Shown: positions 49,491 through 57,617, counted from the stretch's first letter. The stretch: DNA of 64,000 bases from JANQPX01 sp041398025 (GCA_041398025.1 JAWKVM010000019.1:62001-126000); one strand, 5' to 3'. Notes: generated by a model from the letters alone, not told the origin. Numbers and translations are program-made.

Positions 49491-50270
49491 ATGATATGCA
49501 TACATCCTTTGTCTCACCGGCGATCCGGCATCCTCGCCATCGCCGCCCTGCTCCTGCTCCCTGCCTGCGCGGCGCAGCAGGAGACGCCGCCCAAGGCGCA
49601 CGAGATCGGTGCGCGGATCGTGCTGAACATGCCGACAGACCGCGATGAAGCGTCCGGTTCGACCTCGTGGGGCGCCGGGCGCGACAGCGCCGCGCCGATC
49701 GCCGAAGCGGCGACGTCGAACGAACCGCCTGCTGAGCTTCAGTCCTTTCCCTACGATCGAAATGCGCGCTACCGGCTGCGCACCGCGGTCGGAACCCCCG
49801 GTGCGGTCGCCCTGCAGCCGGGCGAGACGCTCGTGAACTACGCCGCCAGCAGCAGCGAGCTCTGGATCATCGACGCCGCTCAGGTCGATGACCATACCCG
49901 CCTGCTGATAGAGCCGACCCGCGCCGATCTCAACACCCACCTGCTGATCAACACGGACCGGCGAACCTATCTGGTCGAGGCGACCAGCCGCCAGGAAGGC
50001 GAGCGAAGCGACATCCTGGCCTGGAGCTACCCGCATGAGCAGGCTGCAGAGGTCGTCGACGCGGTCAGCAGTGAACAGGCCGAGGCCCCGCCGCCGGAAC
50101 CTGTCGAGCCCGAGGTCAAAGCCTTCAGCTGGAGCGACTGGTTCGCCTCGCTGTCGCCTTCCTCATCGCAGGAGCCGCGCGGCTGCCGGCTCTGCCGCGA
50201 TCCCGACGATCACGGCGATCGAGACCACGGCCGGGATCACGATCGCGGCGATCATCAGGACATGCATTAG
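49491..50270 (+). CDS. VirB9/TrbG-like lipoprotein, apparently truncated
   Basis: 259 residues. The signal ends in a lipobox LLLLPACAAQ. Residues about 85-165 (YRLRTAVGTPGAVALQPGETLVNYAA, ELWIIDAAQ, RADLNTHLLINTDRRTYLVEATS) match the N-terminal domain of TrbG/VirB9. The C-terminal domain that binds VirB7 is missing. The tail is a low-complexity Asp/His/Arg stretch read antisense to a possible membrane gene. The F-type system already has TraK, so this may be an accessory or decayed copy. A GGAG site lies before the ATG at 49491. Confidence 0.65.
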   Translation: MICIHPLSHRRSGILAIAALLLLPACAAQQETPPKAHEIGARIVLNMPTDRDEASGSTSWGAGRDSAAPIAEAATSNEPPAELQSFPYDRNARYRLRTAVGTPGAVALQPGETLVNYAASSSELWIIDAAQVDDHTRLLIEPTRADLNTHLLINTDRRTYLVEATSRQEGERSDILAWSYPHEQAAEVVDAVSSEQAEAPPPEPVEPEVKAFSWSDWFASLSPSSSQEPRGCRLCRDPDDHGDRDHGRDHDRGDHQDMH

Positions 50271-50372
50271 CAGCGCAAGGCGGCGGATCGCGTCGAAGCC
50301 GACCTCGATCAAAGGGCGGCCAACGATCCACCGCCGGGTCACATTCAGTGGGATCGATCGATTGACGCGCAT
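50163..50372 (-). CDS. Possible small membrane protein
   Basis: 69 residues with one long hydrophobic stretch (LLMHVLMIAAIVIPAVVSIAVIVGIAA). It overlaps the 3' end of the lipoprotein gene by 108 bases on the other strand, so one of the two ends must be wrong or both share DNA. No family is recognised. Confidence 0.35.
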   Translation of the reverse strand: MRVNRSIPLNVTRRWIVGRPLIEVGFDAIRRLALLMHVLMIAAIVIPAVVSIAVIVGIAAEPAAARLLR

Positions 50373-50391
50373 GAAAAAAATCGGCTCGGGA

Positions 50392-50419
50392 TGCAATCGT
50401 TTGAGGCTGGACGGTGTCT
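50392..50419 (+). promoter_or_regulatory. TGCAATC-N14-GGTGTCT promoter-like element (ssb)
   Basis: TGCAATC (50392), 14 bases, GGTGTCT (50413), then ATAGGGG. An A-run lies upstream, as in the other copies. It lies 88 bases before the ssb start. TGTCTATAG also matches the core around the R388 nic site, which is probably chance because no inverted repeat precedes it. Confidence 0.6.
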
Positions 50420-50507
50420 ATAGGGGACCGGAAAGCCGATGCGGAGGACCAGGGCTCGATCAAAGCCCTGGATCGATCGTTCGAGATTGCCGGCAGAGGA
50501 GGACATG

Positions 50508-50879
50508 ATGCTGTCCGTCAACAAGGTCATTCTCATGGGTGTGCTCGCCGACCAGCCCGTGGTTCGTGAGCACGGCGATCGCAAGATCGTCGGTCTTTCG
50601 GTTTTCACCATCCGGCCCTGGAGCCAGGAGGGAAAGAAACCGGCGTTGGACAAGGAATTGCATCGGGTCGTCATCACCCATCCCGATCTGGCCGCCTACG
50701 CCGAGGCCAGCCTCGAGAAGGACGATCCGATCTATCTCGAAGGCGAGCTGCAGACCACCTCCTGGCTGGATGTGACCTATGTCCGCCGATCGCTGACCCG
50801 CATTCTTCTCTGGCAGGACGGCGATCGGCCAGACGAATGGATGACGAAGGGCTCAAGCCCGCTGCGGCGCATGATCTGA
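50508..50879 (+). CDS. ssb: Single-stranded DNA-binding protein (SSB-like)
   Basis: 123 residues. The N-terminus MLSVNKVILMGVLADQPVVREHGDRKIVGLSVFT and the strands HRVVITHPDLAAYAEASLEKDDPIYLEGELQTTSW show an OB-fold SSB. The usual acidic DDDIPF-like tail is absent, and the C-terminus ends RRMI. Plasmid SSBs protect the incoming strand and may help to prevent SOS induction. AGAGGAGG precedes two ATG codons, and the second (50508) has the better spacing. Confidence 0.82.
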   Translation: MLSVNKVILMGVLADQPVVREHGDRKIVGLSVFTIRPWSQEGKKPALDKELHRVVITHPDLAAYAEASLEKDDPIYLEGELQTTSWLDVTYVRRSLTRILLWQDGDRPDEWMTKGSSPLRRMI

Positions 50880-51072
50880 TGACGATCGTCCGGGATGCGC
50901 ACCTCTTCGAGCCGGGCGAGGAGGGAACAGCATGGCGATGACGCTTGTAGACGGACCGATCCGCAACCTTGACCGTGGCGTCGTGGCGAACCAGGCGAGC
51001 GTCATGGCCTGCTCCGACAGCCTCACGGAGCCAGCCCAAACTGAATCATCAATTACACAGGGAGGCATCGAG

Positions 51073-51750
51073 ATGAGCGGAGTCCAGTGTGCTCTTTCAT
51101 CCCTGCACGAAAAGACGTCCGCGATCGCGGACGATCTGATCGCCTATGCCGACGGCGAGCCGGTCGACGCCAAATTGCGGACGGCCCTGGACGACCTGAT
51201 CATCGACTATGCCGAGGGATTGCTCGATCCGCGGGCCGTTCTCGATCTCGAAGCTTGCATGCGACGCTCCCTGAACGTGGCGAGGCTGGTGGCCGACATG
51301 ACCGCGGAGTTTCGCCTCCAGGTCCGGTTCTCGATGTACTATGACGACCTGCTCGATCCCGAGAGCAGTGCTGAGCTGCAGCGGCTGATCGAAAGCGATC
51401 CCGAGGCCGCCCGGCTGGCGCGCGACATGCGGATCGGCGGCGATCTCTGCCGGGTGATGGTGCAGCCGATCCCAAATGAGATGCCGCTCCCGGCCGGCGA
51501 CCCTCTCGTGACAATGCAGGCCATGCTCGCCGAAGGGAAGTTGCCCTACCTGGGCTTCGCCGATGTCATCGACTGGGCGGAGGGGAGGCCTGCCGATGAA
51601 CACAAGAAAGCAACCTTCGAGCGCTTGATCTCGGACTATATCGCCGAACGCCTCGACGAGCATGAAGCCAAGGGTCTCGAAGCGGCGATGCGATTGTCCA
51701 AGAGCATGGCCTGGCTTGTTGCCGACCATGAAGAAAGGCAGCGCCCATGA
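51073..51750 (+). CDS. Anti-sigma-like protein with three repeated motifs
   Basis: 225 residues from the ATG at 51073, after GGGAGGCATCGAG. The chosen start removes 47 residues of a longer frame with no such site. The pattern (D/E)DLIxYADGEx...LRxALDDxIxDYAEGLLD...LEACMRRSLxxARLVADM occurs three times (about 15-90, 85-140 and 165-225), each ending in an aliphatic helix. Similar modules occur in anti-sigma/zinc-finger-less regulators. It lies just upstream of the sigma/anti-sigma pair, so a role in that system is possible but not shown. Confidence 0.5.
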   Translation: MSGVQCALSSLHEKTSAIADDLIAYADGEPVDAKLRTALDDLIIDYAEGLLDPRAVLDLEACMRRSLNVARLVADMTAEFRLQVRFSMYYDDLLDPESSAELQRLIESDPEAARLARDMRIGGDLCRVMVQPIPNEMPLPAGDPLVTMQAMLAEGKLPYLGFADVIDWAEGRPADEHKKATFERLISDYIAERLDEHEAKGLEAAMRLSKSMAWLVADHEERQRP

Positions 51751-51892
51751 TGGCTGGCTCAAACCTGAAGCAGCACCGACGTCCGGGCTTCGGTTTTCTC
51801 GCCGCTCCGTCAGCCAGACTCTCGGCACACAGGCCGACGACACCGCACCGACGATCCACGGCTCGTCCTGGTATGGGGACACGCGGCAATAA
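51728..51892 (+). CDS. Possible 54-residue protein
   Basis: This frame overlaps the end of the preceding gene by 23 bases and reads MKKGSAHDGWLKPEAAPTS, then RRSVSQTLGTQADDTAPTIHGSSWYG. The residue mix is plausible for a protein, but there is no ribosome site and no homologue is known to me. Confidence 0.25.
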   Translation: MKKGSAHDGWLKPEAAPTSGLRFSRRSVSQTLGTQADDTAPTIHGSSWYGDTRQ

Positions 51893-52149
51893 TCGAAATG
51901 CGGCTCGGTTCATTCACCGTCCGAATGCGCCTCGCACATCCGCGAGCACCCCGAGACTCCAATGCAGGACCTGGCTCCTCACCGGACGCCTGAAGGCGGT
52001 TTCGATCGAGAGCTCGAACGCATACGACGCGATCTGCACCCATACGATGCCCCCTCGCGCGGCTCATGTTATTGTGGGCACTGACTTTTCCCGCCGGCAT
52101 TTCACCCTAAATCATGTAGATTGGTTCATTTACACTAAAAGCCGATGTC

Positions 52150-52677
52150 ATGGAGGACGTCACCCACGAGGAACGCGCGCTGAGTCTGATAGAGCAGCTC
52201 GTCGCGCTGATCCCCAAAATGAAGATTCACGCGCTAGCCCTGACCCGGTCGAAGCAGACCGCCGAAGACCTGGTTCAGAGCACCCATGTGCGCGTCCTCG
52301 AGACGCTGCACCAGTGGACCGGCCGCGGCCGGTTCGAGAGCTGGGTCATCAAGGTGATGAACTCGGTCTGGTCGAACGAGCTGCGTCATCGGCGACGGCG
52401 GCCGGAAGTGGAGCTGCCGGAGCCGGATCTGGTCGCCGCCGCCGGCTTCGAAAACCAGCTGCAAGAAAAGCTGGTGCTGGACGTGCTGCGCGCGCGAAGC
52501 GCCGTGCCCGACGAGGACTTCGATCTGATGATCAAGGCCTTTATTTACGGATTCACCATCACCGAACTCACCGTGGAGCTGGGCTCGCCGCGGGGAACGC
52601 TGCTCGCCCGCGTCTCCCGGATCAAGCAGGCCCTCAAAAAAGCCGCCAGAGAACGGGATCAGGAGGATGATCGCTGA
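52150..52677 (+). CDS. ECF-type sigma factor-like protein
   Basis: 175 residues. Region 2 is seen in ALTRSKQTAEDLVQSTHVRVLETLHQWTGRGRFESWVIKVMNSVWSNELRHRRRR and region 4 in IYGFTITELTVELGSPRGTLLARVSRIKQALKKAA. This is the two-domain plan of extracytoplasmic-function sigma factors. Its gene is two bases from a membrane anti-sigma gene. Possible target promoters are the four TGCAATC-N14-GGTGTCT elements, but the sigma gene itself does not show that element upstream, so autoregulation is not evident. Confidence 0.8.
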   Translation: MEDVTHEERALSLIEQLVALIPKMKIHALALTRSKQTAEDLVQSTHVRVLETLHQWTGRGRFESWVIKVMNSVWSNELRHRRRRPEVELPEPDLVAAAGFENQLQEKLVLDVLRARSAVPDEDFDLMIKAFIYGFTITELTVELGSPRGTLLARVSRIKQALKKAARERDQEDDR

Positions 52678-52679
52678 CC

Positions 52680-54419
52680 ATGGCGGCTGATACCACCATC
52701 TCCGAGGAGCTTTCCGGCAAGATCCTGGCGTTCGTCGAGCACGAGGCGGGCCGTGATCCCGACTTCCCGCCGGAAGACGAAGCGATGGTGCGCGATCTTC
52801 TGGCGACCAACCCGGCGGCCAGGGCTCTGGCCGATGATTTCCGGGAGGTCGATATCGGCCTCGCGGGAATGTTCGAGGCCTTCGGCAAGATCCCCGTCAG
52901 CGACGAGCTGATGCAGCGCATTGAGGAACAGGGCGAAGCCTTCGAGGCCAGGCAGAAGGAGATCGCAGCGGACAAGGTCGTGGCCTTTCCTCCGCCGCAG
53001 ACGGAAAGACCTCGAACCTATGGCATCCTGGCCGCGGCCGCCTCCCTGGCGCTGATGATCGCTGGCGCCGGTCTCATCTATCAATTCCGCGCGCAGCAAG
53101 GCCTCGAGCAATCAGTCGCCGAGCTGGAGACTGAGCAATCGGAACGAACGATGCGGATCGCGGAGCTGGAGGCCGAGGCTGCAGGCCTGCAGAGTGAGCT
53201 GACAGCCGCGGCTGATGCGAGGACAGAGACGGAAACCGCGCTCTCGGCGGTGACCGATGATGCCGCTCGACTTCAAGCCGAACTCGCGACCATGACCGCC
53301 GCGCGCGATGAGGCTCAAAATATTCTGGCGAGCGCCAGCGCGTCGCTAGCAGAGCTCCGCGCCCGCGAAGCCGAGCTCGAGCAACAGATGGCGGCGCTTG
53401 AGGATCAGGCCAGAACGGCAGCAGAGCAAAGCGCCGCGGAACGCGATGCGCTTCAGGATCGGTTTGGGGATACGCAGGCGGAGCTCGCCAACGTGACCGA
53501 AGCGCGACGCGCCGCCGAGACCGAGCTGGCCGAGGCCGGCAGCACGATCGAGGAGCTGCGCGACGAAGGCGCCGCCCTGAGCCAGCAGCTCGCTGACCTG
53601 GAATCGGAAATGGGCGCGCTCACCTCCGACGTCGCAGCGCGCACATCGGAGCTGGAGGAAACGCGCACCGCGCTGGCCCAAGCCGAGCAGCGGACGGCAG
53701 AACTGGCCGCCGAACGACTGGCTTTGACGAGTCAGGTCGATCGTTCCGGCCAGGATCTAGAAGACACCAGGACAGCCCTCGCGGCTCTCGATGAGGAGGC
53801 CGATGGTCTCAGGCGCGAGCGCGATGAGCTGGCACAAGCGGTCGACCGGCTCACGGCAGCGGTCGATCAAGGCGAATCGAGCCTCGCCACGGCGCAGGCC
53901 CAGCTGGCGAGCGCTCAGCAGCAAAGCACCGCCTTCGAGACGGCGCTCGAGACGCTCCGACGGCAGACCGGCTGGCTTGCGCAGGTCGCCGGCTATCACA
54001 TCGGCTATGCCGGCAAGCCGCGCGAGGTCGAGGTCAAAGCGAAGGAGCAGCAAGACGAACAGGCGCTCTCGAAATGGCTGAGCAGCGAGCTCGGCCGTCC
54101 GATCACCATTCCCCGAAACCCGCCGATGCAAGGCGGCCTCACCTTCGTCGGCGGCCGCGTCCTCTATACGATCGACGGCCAGCCGATCGGCCAGATCGCC
54201 TATCATGACAGCGAAGGGCGTCTCACAGCCTTCTGCCTCAAGCGCAACCCGACGCGCGTCGCCGACGAGGAGCTGAAGCGGGCCCAGTTTTTCGGGCGGT
54301 TGCAGATGATCCACTGGCAGGACGAGGTATTTCAATATGCCATGGTCGGCTTTGCCGACTTCGGAACCTTGGAGCCCGTCGCTGCGTGGCTCGAAAACAA
54401 TTATGGTGAGGACGCTTAG
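52680..54419 (+). CDS. Membrane anti-sigma protein with long coiled coil
   Basis: 579 residues. Cytoplasmic part about 1-115 (DEAMVRDLLATNPAARALADDFREVD; SDELMQRIEEQGEAFEARQKE), one membrane helix near 118-140 (GILAAAASLALMIAGAGLIYQF), then an extended coiled coil (about 145-435, Glu/Ala/Leu heptads), and a C-terminal globular domain (LSSELGRPITIPRNPPMQGGLTFVGGRVLYTIDGQPIGQIAYH). Part of the C-terminal domain resembles the periplasmic domain of anti-sigma factors of this class. It follows the sigma gene after two bases. The coiled coil would hold a sensor domain away from the membrane. Confidence 0.75.
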   Translation: MAADTTISEELSGKILAFVEHEAGRDPDFPPEDEAMVRDLLATNPAARALADDFREVDIGLAGMFEAFGKIPVSDELMQRIEEQGEAFEARQKEIAADKVVAFPPPQTERPRTYGILAAAASLALMIAGAGLIYQFRAQQGLEQSVAELETEQSERTMRIAELEAEAAGLQSELTAAADARTETETALSAVTDDAARLQAELATMTAARDEAQNILASASASLAELRAREAELEQQMAALEDQARTAAEQSAAERDALQDRFGDTQAELANVTEARRAAETELAEAGSTIEELRDEGAALSQQLADLESEMGALTSDVAARTSELEETRTALAQAEQRTAELAAERLALTSQVDRSGQDLEDTRTALAALDEEADGLRRERDELAQAVDRLTAAVDQGESSLATAQAQLASAQQQSTAFETALETLRRQTGWLAQVAGYHIGYAGKPREVEVKAKEQQDEQALSKWLSSELGRPITIPRNPPMQGGLTFVGGRVLYTIDGQPIGQIAYHDSEGRLTAFCLKRNPTRVADEELKRAQFFGRLQMIHWQDEVFQYAMVGFADFGTLEPVAAWLENNYGEDA

Positions 54420-54446
54420 CCGCCTCTGTCACAGAAAAGGCTTAGG

Positions 54447-54890
54447 ATGTCCGAAACGAAAAGATTCCTCAGACAGGCGATAGATCTGGCCCGCCAAAAT
54501 GTGAGGAACGGCGGCCGACCGTTTAGCGCGGTCGTTGCCACTGGCGTCAACGAAACCGCGGTGACCGCCGATCCCACCGCCCATGCCGAGCTGATGGCAA
54601 TCCGGGCCGCAAGCCTGAAGATGCAGCGTCCAAGACTGGATGGCTGCATTGTCCATGCGAGCGGCCATCCTTGTCCGATGTGCTTTGCAGCGATGGCGTT
54701 GGCCGGCGTTGCGGCGGTTTTCTATGCCCACTCCAATGAGGAAGGAGAGCCTTATGGTCTGTCGCCGGCGTCTGTCTATGCAGAGCTGGCGAGGCCTGCC
54801 GCCGAGCGATCGCTGAAGATGCATCATGCCCGCGTTCGCTCAGAAGACGGCGACGATCCATACGAGAGGTGGCGGCTTGCCGAGCGGTGA
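54447..54890 (+). CDS. Zinc-dependent nucleoside/base deaminase-like protein
   Basis: 147 residues. Motifs of the cytidine/guanine deaminase fold are TAHAELMAIR (His and Glu) and SGHPCPMCFAA (two Cys), giving the zinc site. The family includes guanine deaminase and tRNA adenosine deaminase. Compared with these, a few residues are missing between AVV and ATGVNE. The gene starts 27 bases after the anti-sigma stop. Its role in the element, if any, is unclear. Confidence 0.75.
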   Translation: MSETKRFLRQAIDLARQNVRNGGRPFSAVVATGVNETAVTADPTAHAELMAIRAASLKMQRPRLDGCIVHASGHPCPMCFAAMALAGVAAVFYAHSNEEGEPYGLSPASVYAELARPAAERSLKMHHARVRSEDGDDPYERWRLAER

Positions 54891-55134
54891 GGAGGCGTCA
54901 CGACGGGGGCCACATTGTTGCCGAGCCCACACGTCCGGATAGGGAAGGGATCGTATCGAGGCAGTTGATTGGGGTGCCTCGCTCGTCATGATGCAAAAAG
55001 CCTGCCGATCCTCCGTCGCGAGGCTGAAGGTCGAACCCAGATCCTCGCATTTCGACACCCTCTGGCTGGTCATCAACTTGTCAAAGGGACGATTGAGTTT
55101 GGCGAAACACCCGAGGATGCCGCGGTGCGGGGGA

Positions 55135-55530
55135 TGGCGATCGGCGATGTTCGCGCGAGGGAGGAAACCGGCGGATGCTATGTCGAGCCGACCGTGTTCA
55201 CTGGCCTCGCGAACGACGTGCGTCGCCCAGGAAGAAATTTCCGGACCGATGCTCTCGGTGATCGCCGTCGCCGACGAAGAGGAAGCTGCAAGAACCGCCA
55301 ACGCCACCTGCTACGGCCTGGCAGCGGCGGTTTGGACCGATGACGTCAATGTCGCCCACAGGATGGCAAGGCAGATCCGTGCTGGCCTAGTCTATGTCGA
55401 CTGCTATGACTGCGACGACATGACCACGCCGTTCGGCGGATACAAGCAGTCCGGCATCAGCCGCGACAAATCCCTGCACGCGCTCGAAAAATACACCGAG
55501 CTCAAGACGACCTGGATGCGGCTGGGTTGA
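55135..55530 (+). pseudogene. Aldehyde dehydrogenase remnant (C-terminal, PuuC-like)
   Basis: The end of an aldehyde dehydrogenase is seen: REETGGCYVEPTVFTGLANDVR in one frame (to about 55225), then VAQEEISGPMLSVIAVADEEEAARTANATCYGLAAAVWTDD and PFGGYKQSGISRDKSLHALEKYTELKTTWMRLG in the next. One base change near 55225 would join them. The catalytic N-terminal two thirds, including the active-site cysteine, are absent. The ending is close to PuuC, the gamma-glutamyl-aminobutyraldehyde dehydrogenase of putrescine breakdown. It may be a scar of rearrangement at the element's right side. Confidence 0.75.
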
Positions 55531-55534
55531 TCGT

Positions 55535-55939
55535 TCACGACCTTTCCGGGTGGGGCGGCGCTGGCGGGCCCTCAGGCAGCTGCTGTCCCGCCTCGGACTC
55601 GTCGTCCTGCTGGTCGGGCAGCGCCAGCGCTTCGAGGTCGTTGCGCGTCCACCAGTACCAGAAACCCTGGGAGCGCAGCCAAGGCTCCAGGCGATCGAGG
55701 CTGTTCCATTCCCGCCCGCTGCCGCGCGCGCTGTTGATCCGGGCGAGCAGTCCGTCGACATAGACCAGGACACCCCAGGCGAACGGACGCTTGTCCTGAT
55801 CGCCGAAACCACCGCCCTGCTGGCGACGCTCGACACGGTAAACCACGGCATACTCGCCCAACCGCCCCGCAGCGCGCAGAAACGGCAGATCGGCTTGGGT
55901 GATCGACAGGCTAACACCCAAATTGACATCTTGGCTCAT
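55535..55939 (-). CDS. Hypothetical protein near the element boundary
   Basis: 134 residues from the ATG at 55939 (MSQDVNLGVSLSITQADLPFLRAAGRLGEYAVVYRVERR). A longer frame start (55990) would run through an inverted repeat that looks like an operator. The second half has an aromatic motif (WLRSQGFWYWWTRNDLEAL) and a Pro-rich end. No family is recognised. It lies antisense to and between the dehydrogenase remnant and the permease operon. Confidence 0.45.
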   Translation of the reverse strand: MSQDVNLGVSLSITQADLPFLRAAGRLGEYAVVYRVERRQQGGGFGDQDKRPFAWGVLVYVDGLLARINSARGSGREWNSLDRLEPWLRSQGFWYWWTRNDLEALALPDQQDDESEAGQQLPEGPPAPPHPERS

Positions 55940-55967
55940 GATGTTGCTCAGAACAGTGATTTTTGCT

Positions 55968-55986
55968 ACATTATGAAACATAATGT
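55968..55986. promoter_or_regulatory. Inverted repeat ACATTATG-AAA-CATAATGT
   Basis: Perfect 8-bp arms around AAA in an AT-rich patch 29 bases before the hypothetical gene start (minus strand) and about 160 bases before the permease. It looks like an operator of a small dimeric regulator. Confidence 0.45.
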
Positions 55987-56143
55987 GCACAAGGCGGACG
56001 AACAGATAAAAAAAATACCGAACGAATGCTTTGCCGATAGTGAACCGCTAGAGCGATGAGACGCTGCGCTGCAGTCGTTAGAATGATTTGGGCCGCCGCG
56101 ATCGCACATTGGGGAGATGGTCTGACGCCGGGGAGGCAACATC

Positions 56144-57577
56144 ATGTCAGAAGGCAAATTCGTTCGTGTATTGGACAATCGAGAGGTTCTGGCACTCGCT
56201 TTCGGTGCGATGATCGGCTGGGGCTGGGTGGTGCTCGCAGGCGGCTGGGTGCAGTCGGCCGGCGCGTTCGGCGCCATGCTGGCGTTTACGATCGGCGGCA
56301 TTGCCGTCATTCTGATCGGCCTGACCTACGCGGAACTCGCTTCCGCCATGCCGCTGACCGGCGGCGAGCATGTCTACAGTCACCGGGCGCTGGGCATGGG
56401 CGCGTCGTTCTTCTGCACCTGGGCGATCATTCTCGGCTACATCTCGGTGGTGGCGTTCGAGGCGGTGGCCCTGCCGACCGTGGTGGAACATCTGTTTCCC
56501 AACTACAAGGTCGGGCTTTTGTGGAACGTCGCCGGCTGGGACGTCTACTTCAGCTGGGCGCTGGTCGGCATGGCCGGCGCCGTGCTCATGACCTGGATCA
56601 ACATCCGCGGCATCAAGACTTGCGCTCTTCTGCAGAAGGTGGTGACCGGACTGATCCTGATCGTCGGCATCATGCTGATCACCGGTTCGCTGTTCAACGG
56701 CGAGAGCGCGAATATGGAGCCGCTGTTCGTCGACGGCGCCAAGGGCATGATGGCGGTGCTGATCATGACGCCGTTCATGTTCGTCGGCTTCGACGTCATT
56801 CCCCAGGCGGCCGAGGAAATCGATCTGCCCTACAAGCAGATCGGCAGGATCCTGGTCATCTCGGTGGTGCTGGCCGTTGCCTGGTACATCCTGATCATCC
56901 TGGCCGTATCCCTTGCCCTGAACGCCGAAGAAGCAGGCGCCTCGAGCCTCGCCACCGCGGATGCGATGACCGCCGTGTTCGGCGGGTCCTGGGGCGGCAA
57001 GCTCCTGGTGCTGGCGGGCATCGGCGGCATCATCACCAGCTGGAACGCCTTCCTGGTGGGCGGCAGCCGCGCCATCTACGCCATGGCCAACGCCCGGATG
57101 CTGCCGGCGTTCCTCGGCAAGATGCATCCAAAATACAACACGCCCGTCAACGCCATCATCATGGTCGGCGCCTTGTCAGTGGTCGCCCCCCTGTTCGGCC
57201 GGAAAGCGCTGGTCTGGCTGGTGGACGCGGGCGGCCTCGGTATCGTCGCCGCCTATGCCACGGTCGCCCTGTCCTTCCTCGTGCTGCGCAAGCGCGAGCC
57301 GGAGATGGAGCGGCCGTTCCGCGTCGCCAACGGCATGGCCGTGGGCTACGGCGCCCTCATCCTGGCGATCGGCATCATCATTCTGTACCTGCCGGGCAGC
57401 CCGGCCGCCTTGGTCTGGCCTTATGAATGGGCGATCGTTGGCAGCTGGGTCCTGCTGGGTCTTGGCTTTTATCTCTGGGCGCGAACCCATGCCGCTGAAT
57501 CGGATCATATCATGATGCAGGAACTCAAAACCGGGCATACCGATGCGGCCGGGGCCGCGAGCGCATCGACCAGTTGA
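56144..57577 (+). CDS. APC-family amino acid/polyamine permease
   Basis: 477 residues with about 12 membrane helices. The N-terminal VLALAFGAMIGWGWVVLAGGW and LTYAELASAMPLTGGEHVYSHRALG match the APC superfamily. The substrate is not readable from sequence. The neighbours (ATP-grasp ligase, amide hydrolases, transaminase) suggest uptake of an amino acid or omega-amino compound. GGGGAGGCAACATC precedes the ATG. It is first in a plus-strand cluster. Confidence 0.85.
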   Translation: MSEGKFVRVLDNREVLALAFGAMIGWGWVVLAGGWVQSAGAFGAMLAFTIGGIAVILIGLTYAELASAMPLTGGEHVYSHRALGMGASFFCTWAIILGYISVVAFEAVALPTVVEHLFPNYKVGLLWNVAGWDVYFSWALVGMAGAVLMTWINIRGIKTCALLQKVVTGLILIVGIMLITGSLFNGESANMEPLFVDGAKGMMAVLIMTPFMFVGFDVIPQAAEEIDLPYKQIGRILVISVVLAVAWYILIILAVSLALNAEEAGASSLATADAMTAVFGGSWGGKLLVLAGIGGIITSWNAFLVGGSRAIYAMANARMLPAFLGKMHPKYNTPVNAIIMVGALSVVAPLFGRKALVWLVDAGGLGIVAAYATVALSFLVLRKREPEMERPFRVANGMAVGYGALILAIGIIILYLPGSPAALVWPYEWAIVGSWVLLGLGFYLWARTHAAESDHIMMQELKTGHTDAAGAASASTS

Positions 57578-57587
57578 ACCTGGGGAG

Positions 57588-57617
57588 AGCGAGGCCCGGC
57601 CTGGCCGCGGCCTCGCT
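57588..57617 (+). terminator. Strong hairpin after the permease gene
   Basis: AGCGAGGCC pairs with GGCCTCGCT, and the CGGCC/GGCCG stem lies inside with a one-base bulge. It begins ten bases after the permease stop. No T-run follows, so it is a terminator or an attenuator in a GC-rich genome rather than a textbook intrinsic terminator. Confidence 0.5.

Larger units (their letters stand above)
1..55530. mobile_element. Conjugative element (ICE or plasmid), F-type transfer system
   Basis: The stretch carries an F-type secretion operon, a MobF relaxase with coupling protein, FlhDC-like activators, an oriT candidate, toxin-antitoxin pairs, ssb, a toprim protein, and parB-like and ardC-like pseudogenes. 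Such gene sets are typical of conjugative plasmids and integrative elements. The left end lies outside the window because traC is cut and traW, traU, trbC and traN are not seen. The right limit is inferred from the change to metabolic genes after an aldehyde dehydrogenase remnant. No attachment site, replication initiator or element integrase was recognised, so plasmid versus integrated element cannot be decided. Confidence 0.6.

Noticed and set aside
50413..50425. TGTCTATAG as a nic site of the R388 type
   Set aside because: The nine bases match, but no inverted repeat precedes them and the other three copies of the same element differ at this point. A promoter-like role explains all four copies better.
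51097..51882. Minus-strand frame of 261 codons
   Set aside because: It is antisense to the three-repeat protein, whose pattern is regular and which has a good ribosome site.
56056..57426. Plus-strand frame of 456 codons over the permease
   Set aside because: It is extremely Arg/Gly/His-rich with no hydrophobic segments. The overlapping frame at 56144 is a clear 12-helix permease.
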